Notes: generated from the letters alone by a model not told the origin. A stretch of 57,195 bases of DNA from Amphimedon queenslandica (GCF_000090795.2 NW_003546242.1:1400984-1458178); one strand, 5' to 3'; shown: positions 31,601 through 43,633, numbered from the stretch's first letter. Made by a program: numbers and translations.

Positions 31601-33005
31601 ATATGGTAGTTTATATCATGAATGACTGATCAGACTTAGTTTTTATCATTTTAATATAGTTTCAAAATGATGTAGCACGTACTATTCATTTCTTAGTGTT
31701 TGTTTCTTTTCAGTTTTGTGGCATATTTTAAAATACCATAAGTCACTGATCAGCTCTTACATTTAAAATGGGTCATAAAATGATGTTTCATGTATTATTA
31801 CTTCTCACTATTTGTTTTTTTGTTTCTTGATTTCACAGTTTAATAGTATAATTTAATTTTACCGGAAGTGACCAATTTAATTTAGTTCCTATCATTTGAG
31901 GTCAGTTTTAAAGTAAGTTACTAATAGTTTCTTAGTTTCATAGTATAGTTAATACCAGGAGTTACTGATCAGACTGAGTTTTTATCATTTAAGTTTGGTT
32001 TTAAAATGATGTTTCATATACTACTCATATTGAAGTTTTTCTTCAGTTTTGTAGCATAGTTTAAAATATCAGAAGTGACTGATTGGACTAAATTCTTATT
32101 ATTTGAAATTGGTTTTAAAATGATGTATATATCCTACTCACATCTCACAACTTGTTTCGCTTTTTCTCACTTTCGTATCATAGTTAATACGAGGACATAC
32201 TTATCATACTTCAGTTTTGTCATTTCAAAGTGGTTTTAAAATGTTTTATGTTTTACTCCCTTCTCACTTTTTTTTCTTAGTTTCATAGTATAGTTGAAAA
32301 TACCATAAGTGACAGATCAGTATCATTTGAGGAACAGGTTTTGAAATATGTTAAATTCTTCTGAGTTTTCACAACTTGTTTCTTCTTTTCTCTGTTTTAT
32401 GGTATTGTTAAAAAGACCAGAAGTGACTTATCAGTATATTTGAGGTTGGTTTTTAAATGATGTTTTATGTTTTACTAGTAGACTTCTCACTGTTTCTTCT
32501 GTTCTGATTCATAGTATAGGTTATACTAGTAGTGACTAATCAGATGTAGTTTTTGTCATTTTACGTTTGGTCTGAGTCATTCAAACTCAATCTGATCAGT
32601 CACAACTGATATACAGAATACTATAAAACTAAGAAAAGAAGAAACAAATAATGAGAAGTAGTACATGAAACATTTAACAACAAACCTCAAATGATATGTA
32701 CCTCAGATTAGTCCCTTTTGGTATTTTAAAGTATACCATGAAACTAAAATAGAAATAAGTAGTACATGAATTATCATTTGAAATTGATTTTTAATGATGC
32801 TTTATACTTCTCATTATTTGTTTCCTCTTTTTCAGTTTGATAGTATAGTTCATACTAGGAGTGACTGATAAAACTGAGTTCTTATTTTGTGAATATTCTT
32901 TTGTCAATTTTATAGTAGAGTTTCAAAGACCAGGTGACTAATCAGACTGAGTTCTTATCATTTTAGATTAGTTTTGAATTGATATTTTATGTTATACTGA
33001 CTTCT
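31601..33005. repeat. Degenerate tandem array, about 100-120-bp units
   Basis: Recurring blocks are GACTGATCAGACTGAGTT, TATCATTTGAGGTTGG, TTTTAAAATGATGTTTCAT and TTTCATAGTATAGTT. They recur about a dozen times (for example near 31627, 31748, 31968, 32088, 32307, 32426, 32547, 32940). About 32570-32770 carries the same unit on the opposite strand. Units are strongly diverged, so the array is old. Confidence 0.8.
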
Positions 33006-35318
33006 CACTTTGTCGGTGTTTATGGTTTTGTGGGTTTTGCATTTTTTGAGTGTGCTAGTCTTTGGTTTTTTATAGATTTGTCGGTTCTGTATTTATGAAA
33101 TGTATTTGGTAGCCACTGGTATCAAAGATTCTTATGGTTTTGCAGGTTCTGTACTTGTGCAGTGTTTGGTATGAACTAGTATTTGGCCTTTTATGGTGTT
33201 GTAGGTTCTGTATTTGTGGAGTGTGTTAAGTACCCACTGTTACTATGGTTTTTCATGGTTTATTGGGTTTTGCATTTTCAGAGAGTGTTTGGGTAACCAC
33301 TGGTATTTGGGTTGTTACGGTTTTGTGGGTTCCGTACTTGTAGAGTGCTTTTGTACTCTCTGTTATTTGGGTTTTTAATGGTTTTGTAGTAGTGTATTGT
33401 GTCCATTACCCTCTGACATTTTTAGTTTTCATAATTTCGTGGCTTTTGTACTGTCGGAGTATGTGTAGTAGCCACTGGTATTTGGGTTTTAATGGTATTA
33501 TTGATTTTGTCCTTGTACAGTGTCTTTAATGCCCATTATTATTTGGGTTTTTATGGTTTTGTGACATCTTTACTGGTGGAGTGTGTTTAGTAACCTCTAT
33601 TAGTACATTGCTTTTTGGGTTCAATACTTGCACAGTGTGTTTGGTACCTAGTGGTATTCAGGTTTGCAGTCCCACTGGTATTTGGGTTTTTATGGTTTTA
33701 TAGGGTCTGTACTTTGGAGTGCATTCATATCAAGTAGTATTTGCATTTTGATGGTTTTATGAGATCTGTACTTGTAAAACGTTTGGATAACCTCTGGTAT
33801 TTTGGTTTTCATGGTTTTGTAGATTCCATACTGGTGGATTGTGTTTGGTACCCACTAGTAGTAGGATTTTTATGGTTTTGTGGGTTCTTTATTTGTGGAG
33901 TGTTTAGTACCCACTAGTATTGTGTTTTTCAATGTTTTATGGGTTCTATATTTTTGAAGTGTGTTGGGTTTCCACTGGTTTTTATAGTTTTGTGGTTTCT
34001 GTATTTGCTAAGTGTGTTTAGTAGCCAGTGGTATTTGCGTTTTTTAGTTGTGTGGTTTAGTATTTGTGGAGTGTGTTTGATACTTACTTGCATTTCAGTT
34101 GTTATGGTTTTGTGGGTTCTGTACTTGTGGTTGTTTGCTGCCCACTGGTATTTGGGCTTTTATGATATTGTGGCTTCTGTACTTGTGGAGTGTGTTTAGC
34201 TTGTATTTTGGTTTACATGGTTCAGTGGATTTTGTATTTTCTTAGTGTGTTCGATACCCACTGTTTTTATAGTTTTGTCGCTTCTGTATTTGTGGAGTGT
34301 GTTTGGTACTTACTGGTATCTTGGTTTGGTGATATTGTGGGTTTTGTACTTGTGGAGTGTCTTTGGTGCCTAGTGATATTTGGGTTTTCATGGTTTTGTG
34401 GGTTCTGTATTTGTCGAGTGTCTTTGATACCCATTGGTATTTGGGTTTTCGTAGTTTTGTCGGTTCTTTATTTGTAGTGTTTTTTGTTTCCTCCGGTGTT
34501 TGGGTTTTAATGGCTTTGTGCGTTATGTAGTAGTGGAATGTGGTTTCTACCCACTGGTAAATTTTTCTTATAGTTCTGTCATTTCTATATTTGTGAACTG
34601 TGTTTGGTACCTACAGGTATTGAAGGTTTCATTGTTTAGTGGGTTTTGTACTTTTGCAATGTGTTTTAGACACCGGTATTTGGGTTTTTATGGTACTGTA
34701 GATTATGTACTCTTTACAGTGTATTTAATACACACTGGTAGTTGGGTTTTCATAGTTTTGTGGGTTATATGTACTTGTACAGTGTGTTTGGTACCAACAG
34801 GTATTCAGGACTTTATGGTTTTGTTGGTTGTGTACATTATAGTGTGTTTGGTACACGCTGGTATTTGCAATTTGTTGGTTTAATGGGTTGTGAACTTTTG
34901 AAGTGTGTTTAAATACCCCTATGACTTAAGTTTTCATGATTTTCTTGATTTTATACTGGTGAGTTGTGTGATATCCACTGGTATTAGGGTTCTTATGGTT
35001 TTGTGGGTTATTCATTATGGAGTGTGTTTACTACCCTATGGTATTTTGGTTTCCAGGGTTTAGGTGGTTCTATATTTGTGGAGTGTGTTTTGTACCCTCT
35101 GGTAAATTAGGTTTTTTATGGTTTTTTGGGTTCTGTATTTGTGGAATTGTTTGCACCCACTGGTATTTGAGTTTTCACGGTTTTGTACTTTCAAGTGTGT
35201 TTGGCACCCTTGGTATTTGTGTATTTATGGGAGGATTTTCTATTTGTGGAGTATTTGGTACCCAATGGTATTGGGGTTTTTATGGTTTTGTTGACTCTAT
35301 TTGTGTAGTGTTTGGTAC
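33006..35318. repeat. Minisatellite, about 60-bp units, about 38 copies
   Basis: The unit consensus by eye is GGTATTTGGGTTTTTATGG then TTTTGTGGGTTCTGTACTTG then TGGAGTGTGTTTGGTACCCACT. It repeats continuously for 2.3 kb and resumes at 39294-39460 after the P-like transposon. Long plus-strand frames over it (33939, 34190, 34500, 35017) are repeat translations rich in F, W, V, Y and not evidence of a gene. Confidence 0.9.
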
Positions 35319-35479
35319 CCGGAGCCCATGAAAGGGAGGGTTGCAGTGTGAACCTTTCATGCATTAGTTATTTTTTTATGTTTGTGCATGCTTCTGCATA
35401 TTTTAATGATGTTACTATCAATAGCCATGTGAAGCCATACCCCAAATGCATGGTAAGACATGGCCAAAAGAACCTGCTC

Positions 35480-36444
35480 TTTTTCCTCCTAGTTCAATGC
35501 CAGAGCAAGGAAAAGTGTAGTAGAACAGGTGACATCAGAAAATCCAGACATTTCTGCCAAGGTTTTAGAGTCATTTTAGACCCAAAAAATTTGATATTTA
35601 CAAAACCACGAGTGATTTTTGAGAGCTATATGTGAAAAAGATGCCCAATGCTCGTCAATTACTAAATTGTATTTTAGTATAAAAGAATATTTACACGAAA
35701 CTTTTAGCAAAGTTTTGTGTTGGAAAGAAGTTTTTACAAATGCAGCAATCTTGGTTTATGCATTTAAACTTTTCATTGAAGGTGGTAAGCAGGAGATGTG
35801 TTAAGTTTAGTTCCTGATGATAACTTGGAGTACTATGATGTATGAAAGACCATAATTGATAAAGCTGAGGTAATGACAGAACATAGACTAAGTGTACCTG
35901 ACCAGAGTTATTATTGGTTCACTTACTGATGCTGTTTTCAATGGTATGGCTGGTGTGATCAAGCAAAAGAAAATGGAATCAGGCAGTGAAAGTCCTGAAG
36001 AGTACATGTATCAAGAATTTGAAACAACAAATGCATTGAGGCATTTTGGTGGAGCATCTTTGAATTCCATGACTGAAAAATGGGAGGAAATATCAAAACA
36101 TTGTAATGATTTGAAATACTTAAAATTGATTAGGTTTAATCCTCAGCATTACGATTCTGAAAACAGAGGTCTCACAGACCCTGCTCCCCAGCTAGTTCCA
36201 CTTTTGGATGCACTATTGCTCAGGATTAATACATATACACGAGTTAGAAGTAAACATTCTAGATTGCCTTGAAGACATTGATTGCAGTGTTGATTTGAGA
36301 GAGTTTCCACAGAGTCTGATTATAGAAATGATTAATAAAATATTTAATTCCAGAGTAAAGGAATTTATGAGAACTCAAAAACAGCTCAATTTAGAAAAAA
36401 GGGCAAAGGTACTAACGCTCAACAGTCACTACGAGACATGTTAA
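35480..36444 (+). pseudogene. Second coding region of P-like transposon, unrecognised
   Basis: A series of frames reads ARKSVVEQVTSENPDISAKV (about 35507), 35619-35804 (LYFSIKEYLHETFSK), VPDDNLEYYDV and KAEVMTEHRLSVPDQSYYW in a shifted frame, 35892-36272 (IIGSLTDAVFNGMAGVIKQK, FETTNALRHFGGASLNSMTE, LIRFNPQHYDSENRGLTDPA), then 36208-36444 (LEDIDCSVDLREFPQSLIIE). The composition is clearly protein-like and helix-rich, but I recognise no domain. Frame changes near 35810, 35900 and 36240 make it broken. It faces the transposase gene tail to tail and lies inside the same inverted repeats, so it is likely an element-encoded accessory protein or captured gene. Confidence 0.5.
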
Positions 36445-36589
36445 AGACTTATAGTAGTAATAAAACTTGTGATTGAACAACCACAAATTATTATCATTGA
36501 TTTTTATAATATTAGTTAAGATTATTTGAGACTTTTCTATAACCATTTTCATCTTTAGAGCTACTTGTAAAATTTTGTGTAACTAAAGC

Positions 36590-39165
36590 TGATAGTCAAC
36601 TAGCATAATTCATTGATGAAAGATTGCCACCTACTATGTATTTCAAACAGCTAAACACAGATTCTATTGCACTTGCAGAAATTCTCACTTGAATTATATA
36701 GTATCCTGGGTGATCAAACAAAAAATTTTCACAAAGCCCCTTAAACCCTCGACACATTATTTTCAGAAGATCCCAGTGTACAAAATTATATTGTATACAT
36801 ATCATGAACTGCGTTTGAATGGCTTCTCTCTGTTTAAATTCCAGTTTCGAAGCACACCATAATTATTTCCTAATTTTTGATACGCAAGCTATAGGAAAGT
36901 TGGTTGTTACATTGTAAAAAAATTCAAAACGTTTGTCTATGTCCTTCAGGACTTCTGAAGAACACTGACGAACTTGATTATCAGACAGGGTACCATTTTC
37001 AAAAAAATAAATACATGCTTTCAGGTTATTTAAACCTGCTTAATGTTCCTTCCTTTCTTCAGGCCTCAAATCTGCTACTTTTCTTACAACAGACATCATG
37101 TGTTATTGGTGAAAAATAATGCAGTTGTTCCATGAAAACCCTATAATCAACTTTATGCTTACTTGCATTATCTTTGCAGGTCATACACTGAGTCGTGTCC
37201 ATGAATCTCTCACAATATATGAATATTTTAGTTAAGGAACCTTTCTAGTCTTACTCTTTTCATGTCCATCCTGTATACTTTTTCTATTGTCTGCCATTCA
37301 AAGTGGATACTTTCACTGTTGACAAAATCTTTTGTACCACCATTATCTCGCGAACTGTATAACGCAGCAATCGTATTTTTTAGCTACAAAATATTACAAT
37401 TCAATGGAAAGTAATATTATGGCTTACTTGATGAGACGGGCAAAAGATAAGGTGTATTTTTGAAAAAAATGATGACGTGAAGCAAGGTAAAATATCACAC
37501 TTTGTTGTGATTACACAAAGATTTTAGCTATGCTAAATTACTGCTTGCCCCATTACACAGAAAAGTTCTGACCTTAAATCCAAAATGATTAAAAAACCAA
37601 CATTGTACATTAGTATGCAGATGTTGTGATTCTACAGTTCCATCAAGAGTAAAATAAGGACCTGTGACTTCAACATTGAAAGATATATCTCTCCAAGGAA
37701 ACCAAAGAACATACACTGCCTTCTGAGAGTCTTCTTCATTAATTCCTTCGTAAACATCATGTAACGACATCATATCATAGGTGGACAAAGCATATCCTGT
37801 AATAGAGAAATTTGATCTATTCCATACAATTTTGATTTGAACCTACATAAAATTTACTATTTTACTTGCTTCGAACTTATATAAATAAGTACCTTTGTTT
37901 CATCCCATATTAGAATCCCTTCCTTTAGTGGTTGTGCATGGCCTTTTTTCACTACTTTTGCAATGTGCTCCTCATATTTGCTTGAGCTTTTTTGTATAAG
38001 GTGATCATGAATGGCATGAGAACTTGAATGCTGATGCATGTACCCTCTGATAGCTTTAGCACAAGGTAACTTCAAAATTCCTAGCCCATTAAGAGCATGA
38101 AATGGACTTCTGGAAAAAAGAGCTAAAGATATAAATGTTCTTAGATAAAAATACAAAATAATTGTACTAACCTAAACGTATAGTTGCAATTGACCATCTA
38201 CTGCTATAAATTAAATAAATATAAACACTCTGGTAAATGTACAAAACGTACCACATCTACTTTGATCGCTATAAAACATTTCTACAACAATTTCCCATAT
38301 ATGCTTTAAGGTAGCACCCCTTCCATTACCAAACATTGTATCTGCTTCTTCATAAATTTTTTTAAGTTCTGTATGACCATCTTCAGATTCAGTAATACCT
38401 TTAACTAACAGCATCATTTCATAATTTTGCTCATCCCTTAGTTCAACAGTAACTTTATTGATAGAGTGAAGTTTGCGTTGAAGTTGGCTAATTGTTTTTA
38501 TCATGTTGTGTACATGCGTTGTTCTACTAACCAGACTATAAGAGTCTGTTGGTACAGTTGAACTTGAACTGTGGTGTTAGGAGTGGTCTTCTTCTGATAA
38601 TGCATCATAAGTTCTTTTACAAAATGCGAGATAATACTTTAATGACTGACATGAATGGCGCACAACAGACTTCTTTGAAGTTGATTTGAAAAATCTAGTG
38701 CAGTCAGCATGTCTTCCAGAATCATGAGGAAGCATTATCTGCACGGCATCTTTCTTGCGATATTAATTGTAACTGAAGTAACTAGAAACACCATGACAAA
38801 CTGTCCACTCTGATTCATTTTTAATCTTTTGTAAAAGGGGTAAAGAAGTGATGTCATTGGGACCTGACAAGTGATTTCATATTAGTAATTCACAAAAAAA
38901 TTAAAAATAATAGCAGAGCTTCATGTCAATAACCATTTTCACAGAATCTAGTGGCCTTGTTGACTGAAAGTAAACTTTGACTTTTCTAGCTATGGTTAGG
39001 ATATGATTTAATTGATTAAGACAGGTTCTACAGTCTCTATGCTGACATCAAGAGAAGAATGGTTCTCTCTGAGAAGACTTTCCATATGATCTATTACAGG
39101 TAAGTGCTGGGTACACAGCTTCTTCTTAGGGCAAATTTTGCTTCCTCTTTTGAACACTAAGTGTT
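36590..39165 (-). pseudogene. P-like transposase with introns
   Basis: In order on the minus strand: CPKKKLCTQH near 39100; VCHGVSSYF and DSGRHADCTRFFKSTSKKSV, with RHSCQSLKYYLAFCKRTYDA (38850-38590); KVTVELRDEQNYEMMLLVK (38450); SRWSIATIRL (38190); HALNGLGILKLPCAKAIRGY and EGILIWDETKV (first Asp, 37890); MMSLHDVYEGI, WFPWRDISFNVEVTGPYF and FLCNGASSNLA (37540); NTIAALYSSRD near 37350; ENGTLSDNQVRQCSSEVLKD near 36960; HPGYYIIQVRISASAIESVF near 36680. Short introns are visible (for example 37846-37893 by eye, GTACTT…TATGTAG). The second catalytic Asp (CDGASSN in relatives) is Asn, and several stops are present. The P-element/THAP9 relationship is from family knowledge. Confidence 0.7.
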
Positions 39166-39293
39166 GGCCATTTTAATAAGGCGTGGCTTGACTTGGCTAA
39201 TAATAGTAAAATCATTAAAATATGAAGAAACATGCACAAAGGAAATAATTAAATGCGTGGGAGTTTTGCAACCCTCCCTTTCATGGGCTCCTG

Positions 39294-39460
39294 TTGGTAC
39301 CCACTGGTATTTCATTTTATATGGCTTTGTTGGTTTTGTATTTGTGGAATGTGTTTGGTACTCACTGGTATTTGGGTTTTTATGGTTTTGTGGGTTCTGT
39401 ACTTGTGGAGTGTGTTTGCTGCCCACTATTATTTGTTTTTATGGTTTTGTGTACTTTGGC
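39294..39460. repeat. Minisatellite continuation
   Basis: About 2.7 more units of the 60-bp repeat in the same orientation as 33006-35318, confirming that the P-like element split one array. Confidence 0.9.
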
Positions 39461-39979
39461 ATCAAATGATAGCTTATGGTCTCTATAATCACTAGGAGTT
39501 ATTTTTTGACCAACAACACGCGAGTTGACTTATTACCACTCTGCTGATAAATTTAATAATGCGTCACAACGTCCCTTTTGTCAATTATGGTCTAATTTTA
39601 TTAATTTTAATAAACTAGAATTTTATTGATGTATTTTCTAGGCAATTTGAAAATATCTATACAAGACTTGTTTCATATGAAACGGTTTAACTCTGTACAA
39701 GCCCAAAATCTCATCAAGAGATGTACTGTAACTCATAACATAAAATTGGACCCCATGGCTTGTGACAAGTTTTTCTTCTGGTTGTTGAGGCTCATATAAT
39801 TTGTCTAGCAATGAAGGAATTTGGACTCACTTCTATAAATGATGCTCCAACTCATTGTATTTTCAGCAAGGAAAATTTACCTATCACAAGAAATATTTAC
39901 AGAAGCGATTTCACAAATCATTCACTGTGATACATTTTTGTTCCAAGTAAATTTGGAGTCTAATGCCACCACAAAGAAG

Positions 39980-40545
39980 TTGAAAACAAGAAAGAAAGGA
40001 GATTACATCATGGCATATGCGAAGGAGTTTTTATCACTGGGATTGTCATATATATGGAATTTTGTGACAGCATTCCAGAGGGGGATGGTCTTAAGGTGTT
40101 GGAGGTACATGGTGTTGATATTTTAAGTGACAACGAAGAATAAGTATGCAGTACAAGCATCTACATTGCTTTTGCAGGAGAATTTAATTTTCACAGAGAG
40201 GATGCTACTTTATAGCAGAACTATCAATTTTCATGGAAGACCAGGTATGAACATTTCCATTGATCTCCATATGGAACACCTCAATCAGGATTTGAAAGAA
40301 GGCATACGACATCTGTTATCAAATGTTAATGAGAGACAATGTATCAATGTTACCAAGGTTTCAGGTCGTCACACATCTCGCTACAAGAGTAAGGATCTGT
40401 GGTTGTTGGTTGGGAAACTAAACAAAACACAGGTATTCACAGAGACCACAGGAACGAAACATAGTCAGTTTCCAAATTTTCAAGGAAATGCTATGTCCAC
40501 TGTTGATAAGGAAGTACTTGTAGAATGGTTAAAGTAGATTTTGAA
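39980..40545 (+). pseudogene. DUF6589-like protein, C-terminal part
   Basis: YAKEFLSLGLSY is followed by a frame-shifted IPEGDG / VLRCWRYM pair (about 40070-40110), then 40127-40537: YAVQASTLLLQENLIFTERM, YSRTINFHGRPGMNISIDLH, MEHLNQDLKEGIRHL, SGRHTSRYKSKDL, and THSQFPNF-like KHSQFPNFQGNAMSTVDKEV. The order and the DLHMEHLN motif fit the DUF6589 family, found in many multi-copy metazoan and fungal genes and suspected to be transposon-derived. That assignment is from memory. The N-terminal part upstream (39630-39980) is decayed. It ends with TAG at about 40535. Confidence 0.5.
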
Positions 40546-40839
40546 GAAACTAGCTCAATGACAATTACCGTCACTCACTCACATTAAATGTATTATTATG
40601 CATGTAATTTTTCTAATGTTTCAATCTACAACAAAATTAATTTCAAAATCAAAATTTACAGTCAATACAATCACATATCACAGCACATAATCACAGCATT
40701 TGCAGTCTACTGGTTTATTAGTAGCGTTTTAGTAATATCCTTCAAATAAGACCTATCTGTGGCATGTTGATTTACAATAATCAGCCATGTTACTGTCCAT
40801 GTATATATGACTCAAGTCTCAGGGAGAGTAATACAAAAT

Positions 40840-42081
40840 GGCATCTGCTAGATGATTATCATGACCTGCTCTTCCAGTTTCCTGGATGTAACTTTCACAG
40901 TCCCATGGTGGTCTCTAATGAATAATACGTCATATATCAGGACAGTTGATTCCCACACCAAAAAGAATAGTGGCTATTAGTATGCATAATGTCCCACCTC
41001 TACATGAAAATGACTTGAGAATATAACTCCTTACTTTGACAGAAGTTGGTAGCATTGAACATGTCCACTAGTCAAAATTGTGACACATTTGGATATCCTA
41101 TAGGATCTGTCAATTTCTTCTTTAAGTTAGACTTGAAAAGTTGATATACTCTACTACAATTATTGTAAGTCCTGCAGATGATAGTAGTCTTTACAGTTTC
41201 TGATACGGAACCGAATAACTTCATCCACTGAATATCGTTATTCACTTTCTTCTTCAATATACTCAAACTTATCCCTAACATTGTACACAATATTATTTTT
41301 ATTGGGACACTTTAAAATATGAGATGGTTTATGCATGCCCAATACTTTTATGACATATTTTCTAGTCAAAAAAGATGCTGTAGCTGTAAAAGCCCTAGAT
41401 CTTAATTTGGTAGGAAAAAAATTTCCAATAGTCACCAAGCTTTCTAAATTCGTTTCTGAAATTATTACCCCTATAAAAATTTTTTAAATATTGATAAAAT
41501 AACATTTGACATAATTTACCGTTATTTCCTTAAGTATATAAACCTCATCAATTCCTACAGTTACCAATCTTTCACAAAGTGAGGGACTTTGGAATATGTC
41601 AATCCAGTTCTTGTCTGTACGTAAAACTTCTGTTGTCGTAAGTATAACTTGTACATTGCCAGTTACAATAGATTCCTTTTTGGACACTTAATCATCATCA
41701 CTGAGAACAATCACTGTAATTGCCTTGATTCCTTTCTTCTTTAGAGAAACCACTTGATCCATCATCAATGCTTGTAGGGGGCTAATCTTTATTATAGCAG
41801 ATGTGGGTGAAGTGTGTTCATGTAGCAAGTCAGAGGACAGGGAGGCTGAAGTAACAAAGTGACTTACGAAAACCAGTTGGTAAACAAGCAAAAACGTCAT
41901 TCCCCTCAACAAAAGATCTTATAACTCGTGCTTGATCTTCCTTAAGCTCCTGGTATCCTAAAGATGTTCCAGCTTTAATAGCATAATCAATGACATTCCT
42001 AGAAACAGCAGCCGTCTTTCTCGCATGGGTACACGCCTCTGTCACACTATTGTCATGTGACTCATTAGCTGCCATGTGCAT
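40840..42081 (-). pseudogene. RecQ-like DNA helicase remnant
   Basis: From 42081 down: AGTSLGYQELKEDQARVIRS and FVEGNDVFACLPTGFRKSLC (degenerate Walker A, Arg in place of the second Gly), ISPLQALMMDQVVSLKKKGI (motif Ia, about 41790), VQVILTTTEVLRTDKNW, VTVGIDEVYILKE (DEAH box reads DEVY), LRSRAFTATASFLTRKYV, KPSHILKCPNKNNIVYNVRD, ILFGVGINCPD, and YIQETGRAGHDNH (motif VI, Arg to His). The motif order is that of RecQ-family 3'-5' helicases. Stops, intron-like breaks and altered catalytic residues show it is inactive. It faces the DUF6589-like gene tail to tail. Confidence 0.75.
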
Positions 42082-42183
42082 GCAGCAATTTGATTAGAAT
42101 GCTCAAAGTGCTGCTGAAGGCCAAATTTTCTGTAGCAGTGTCACCAGACCCTTCCCTCGCAGCAGAAGGGGCAAACCCAGACT

Positions 42184-43122
42184 ATGTATGTGAATGACAT
42201 ACTATTAGCTGGAAAATCTACTAAACAAATAACTGAATCTAAAGATCAGTTAAGAAGTCAGTTCAATGTCAAAGATATGGGACCGGTAGAATACTTTCTA
42301 GAGGTGAAAGTACAAGATCTAGATAAAGGAATGGTGTGGATAGGTCAGACATCTTATGCAGAGACTATATTACATCAATTTTCAATGTCTGATTCTAAAT
42401 CAGTCAGATCACCAGTTAATCCGAGTATTAGCCTCAGTACAGCTACAGATGAGTCTACACTATTTGACCCTGAGAAATATCAATCAGCAGTTGGAAAACT
42501 TTAGTTTCTAGCAACTCGAACCAGACAAAAACAATGTCGCTAAGTACACTTCAAATCCTACTGAACAGCACTGAAAATTTGTCAAGCACATTTTCAGATA
42601 TCAATGACCTACTCTATACAAGAGAGGAATCACTGAAATGTCTAGGGTACTCTAACTCAGACTGGGGTGGAGATCTTGATGATTGAAGATCAACCTCCAG
42701 ATATGGTTTTCTAGTTGGAGGAGCACTTGTTAGTAGAAGTTATAAACAGAATAGTGTTACTCTTTTTGCATCAGAGGTGGAGTATATGGCTCTTTCTTCA
42801 ACAGCTCAGGAAGCAGTTTTGATTCGTCAGCTGTTATCTGAGATTGAGAGGGAGTCACCACAAATGACCCTTTTTTTAGGACAATCAGTCATCAATTTGT
42901 CTCTTGAAAAACCCTCAGTGTCATGGTCAAAAAAAACATATTGACATAAAGTAACATTACATCAGGGATCAAGTGATGAATCGTATATTGAACGTTTAGT
43001 ATTGCAAAACCGACAATATGATAGTTGACATGATGACGAAAGAACTACATGGAAATCAGTTCAAAATGTTAAGGAAAATGACGAGTGTAAAGGCACTTAA
43101 CAAGACATTAATTGAGAGGGAT
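42184..43122 (+). pseudogene. Ty1/copia pol C-terminal remnant
   Basis: 42184-42504 gives MYVNDILLAGKS, where the reverse transcriptase YVDD motif reads YVND, then NVKDMGPVEYFLEVKV, SYAETILHQFSM and EKYQSAVGKL. RNase H follows in broken frames: GYSNSDWGGDLDD (about 42650), TSRYGFLVGGALVS, SEVEYMALSSTAQEAVLIRQ, KHIDIK near 42935, and DMMTKELHGNQFK near 43035, the usual end of copia pol. Everything upstream of the YVDD region is missing, so it is 5'-truncated. A purine-rich GAGAGGGAT and TG start of an LTR follow at 43123. Confidence 0.8.
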
Positions 43123-43370
43123 TGTGGAAGATGTATAATTTAGTGCTTATTACTATTGCTGTGCATACATCTTATATTAATCTATTGTGGTTTTCTTAAT
43201 TATCTCTAGTTATGTTACATGCACAGACTGACCACATATATTATACTATATTTGTAGCATGGTTGACATTGAGATCAAAGAAAACACAGAGTCTCTATCT
43301 GCCTCAAAGTACTGTGAAGGCACTCTTAGTACTCTATGGGATTTCGAGAACTCTCGTCCATACTAAATCC
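43123..43370 (+). mobile_element. Start of copia 3' LTR
   Basis: TGTGGAAGATGTATAATTTA follows the polypurine-like GAGAGGGAT directly after the pol remnant, as expected at a copia 3' LTR. The right end is obscured by a palindrome, a 102-N gap and a MITE. Confidence 0.5.
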
Positions 43371-43374
43371 TGTA

Positions 43375-43408
43375 TAGAGCTATGGGAGATTTCTCTCCCA
43401 TAGCTCTA
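43375..43408. repeat. Perfect short palindrome
   Basis: TAGAGCTATGGGAGA and its complement separated by four bases. Confidence 0.85.
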
Positions 43409-43461
43409 TTGGACTTAGAGCACTCCAGCACTGCAAGTACTGGGAGTTGAACTTTGACCTT

Positions 43462-43563
43462 NNNNNNNNNNNNNNNNNNNNNNNNNNNNNNNNNNNNNNN
43501 NNNNNNNNNNNNNNNNNNNNNNNNNNNNNNNNNNNNNNNNNNNNNNNNNNNNNNNNNNNNNNN
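43462..43563. other. Assembly gap, 102 N
   Basis: Run of Ns. The two sides carry TTTGACCTT and AAGGTCAAA, so an inverted repeat may have blocked assembly. Confidence 0.9.
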
Positions 43564-43633
43564 ACTAGACAGGCTCTGATAAGGTCAAATTCTTCTAAGA
43601 ATTCTTTGACCTCCAAGTTAAACACTACAAAAC

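Larger units (their letters stand above)
35319..39293. mobile_element. P-like DNA transposon inserted in the minisatellite
   Basis: Inverted ends of about 140 bp: from the left GGAGCCCATGAAAGGGAGGG, then TTGCA and a related stretch through ATATTTTAATGAT; the right end is the complement. TTGGTAC stands directly before the left end (35312-35318) and after the right end (39294-39300), a 7-bp (possibly up to 9-bp) target duplication made from the minisatellite unit. It carries a minus-strand transposase of the P-like family and a plus-strand second coding region, arranged convergently. Confidence 0.85.

Noticed and set aside
33939-35331. Series of aromatic-rich plus-strand ORFs
   Set aside because: They translate the 60-bp minisatellite; the frame stays open because the unit is divisible by three, and there is no start, splice or domain evidence.
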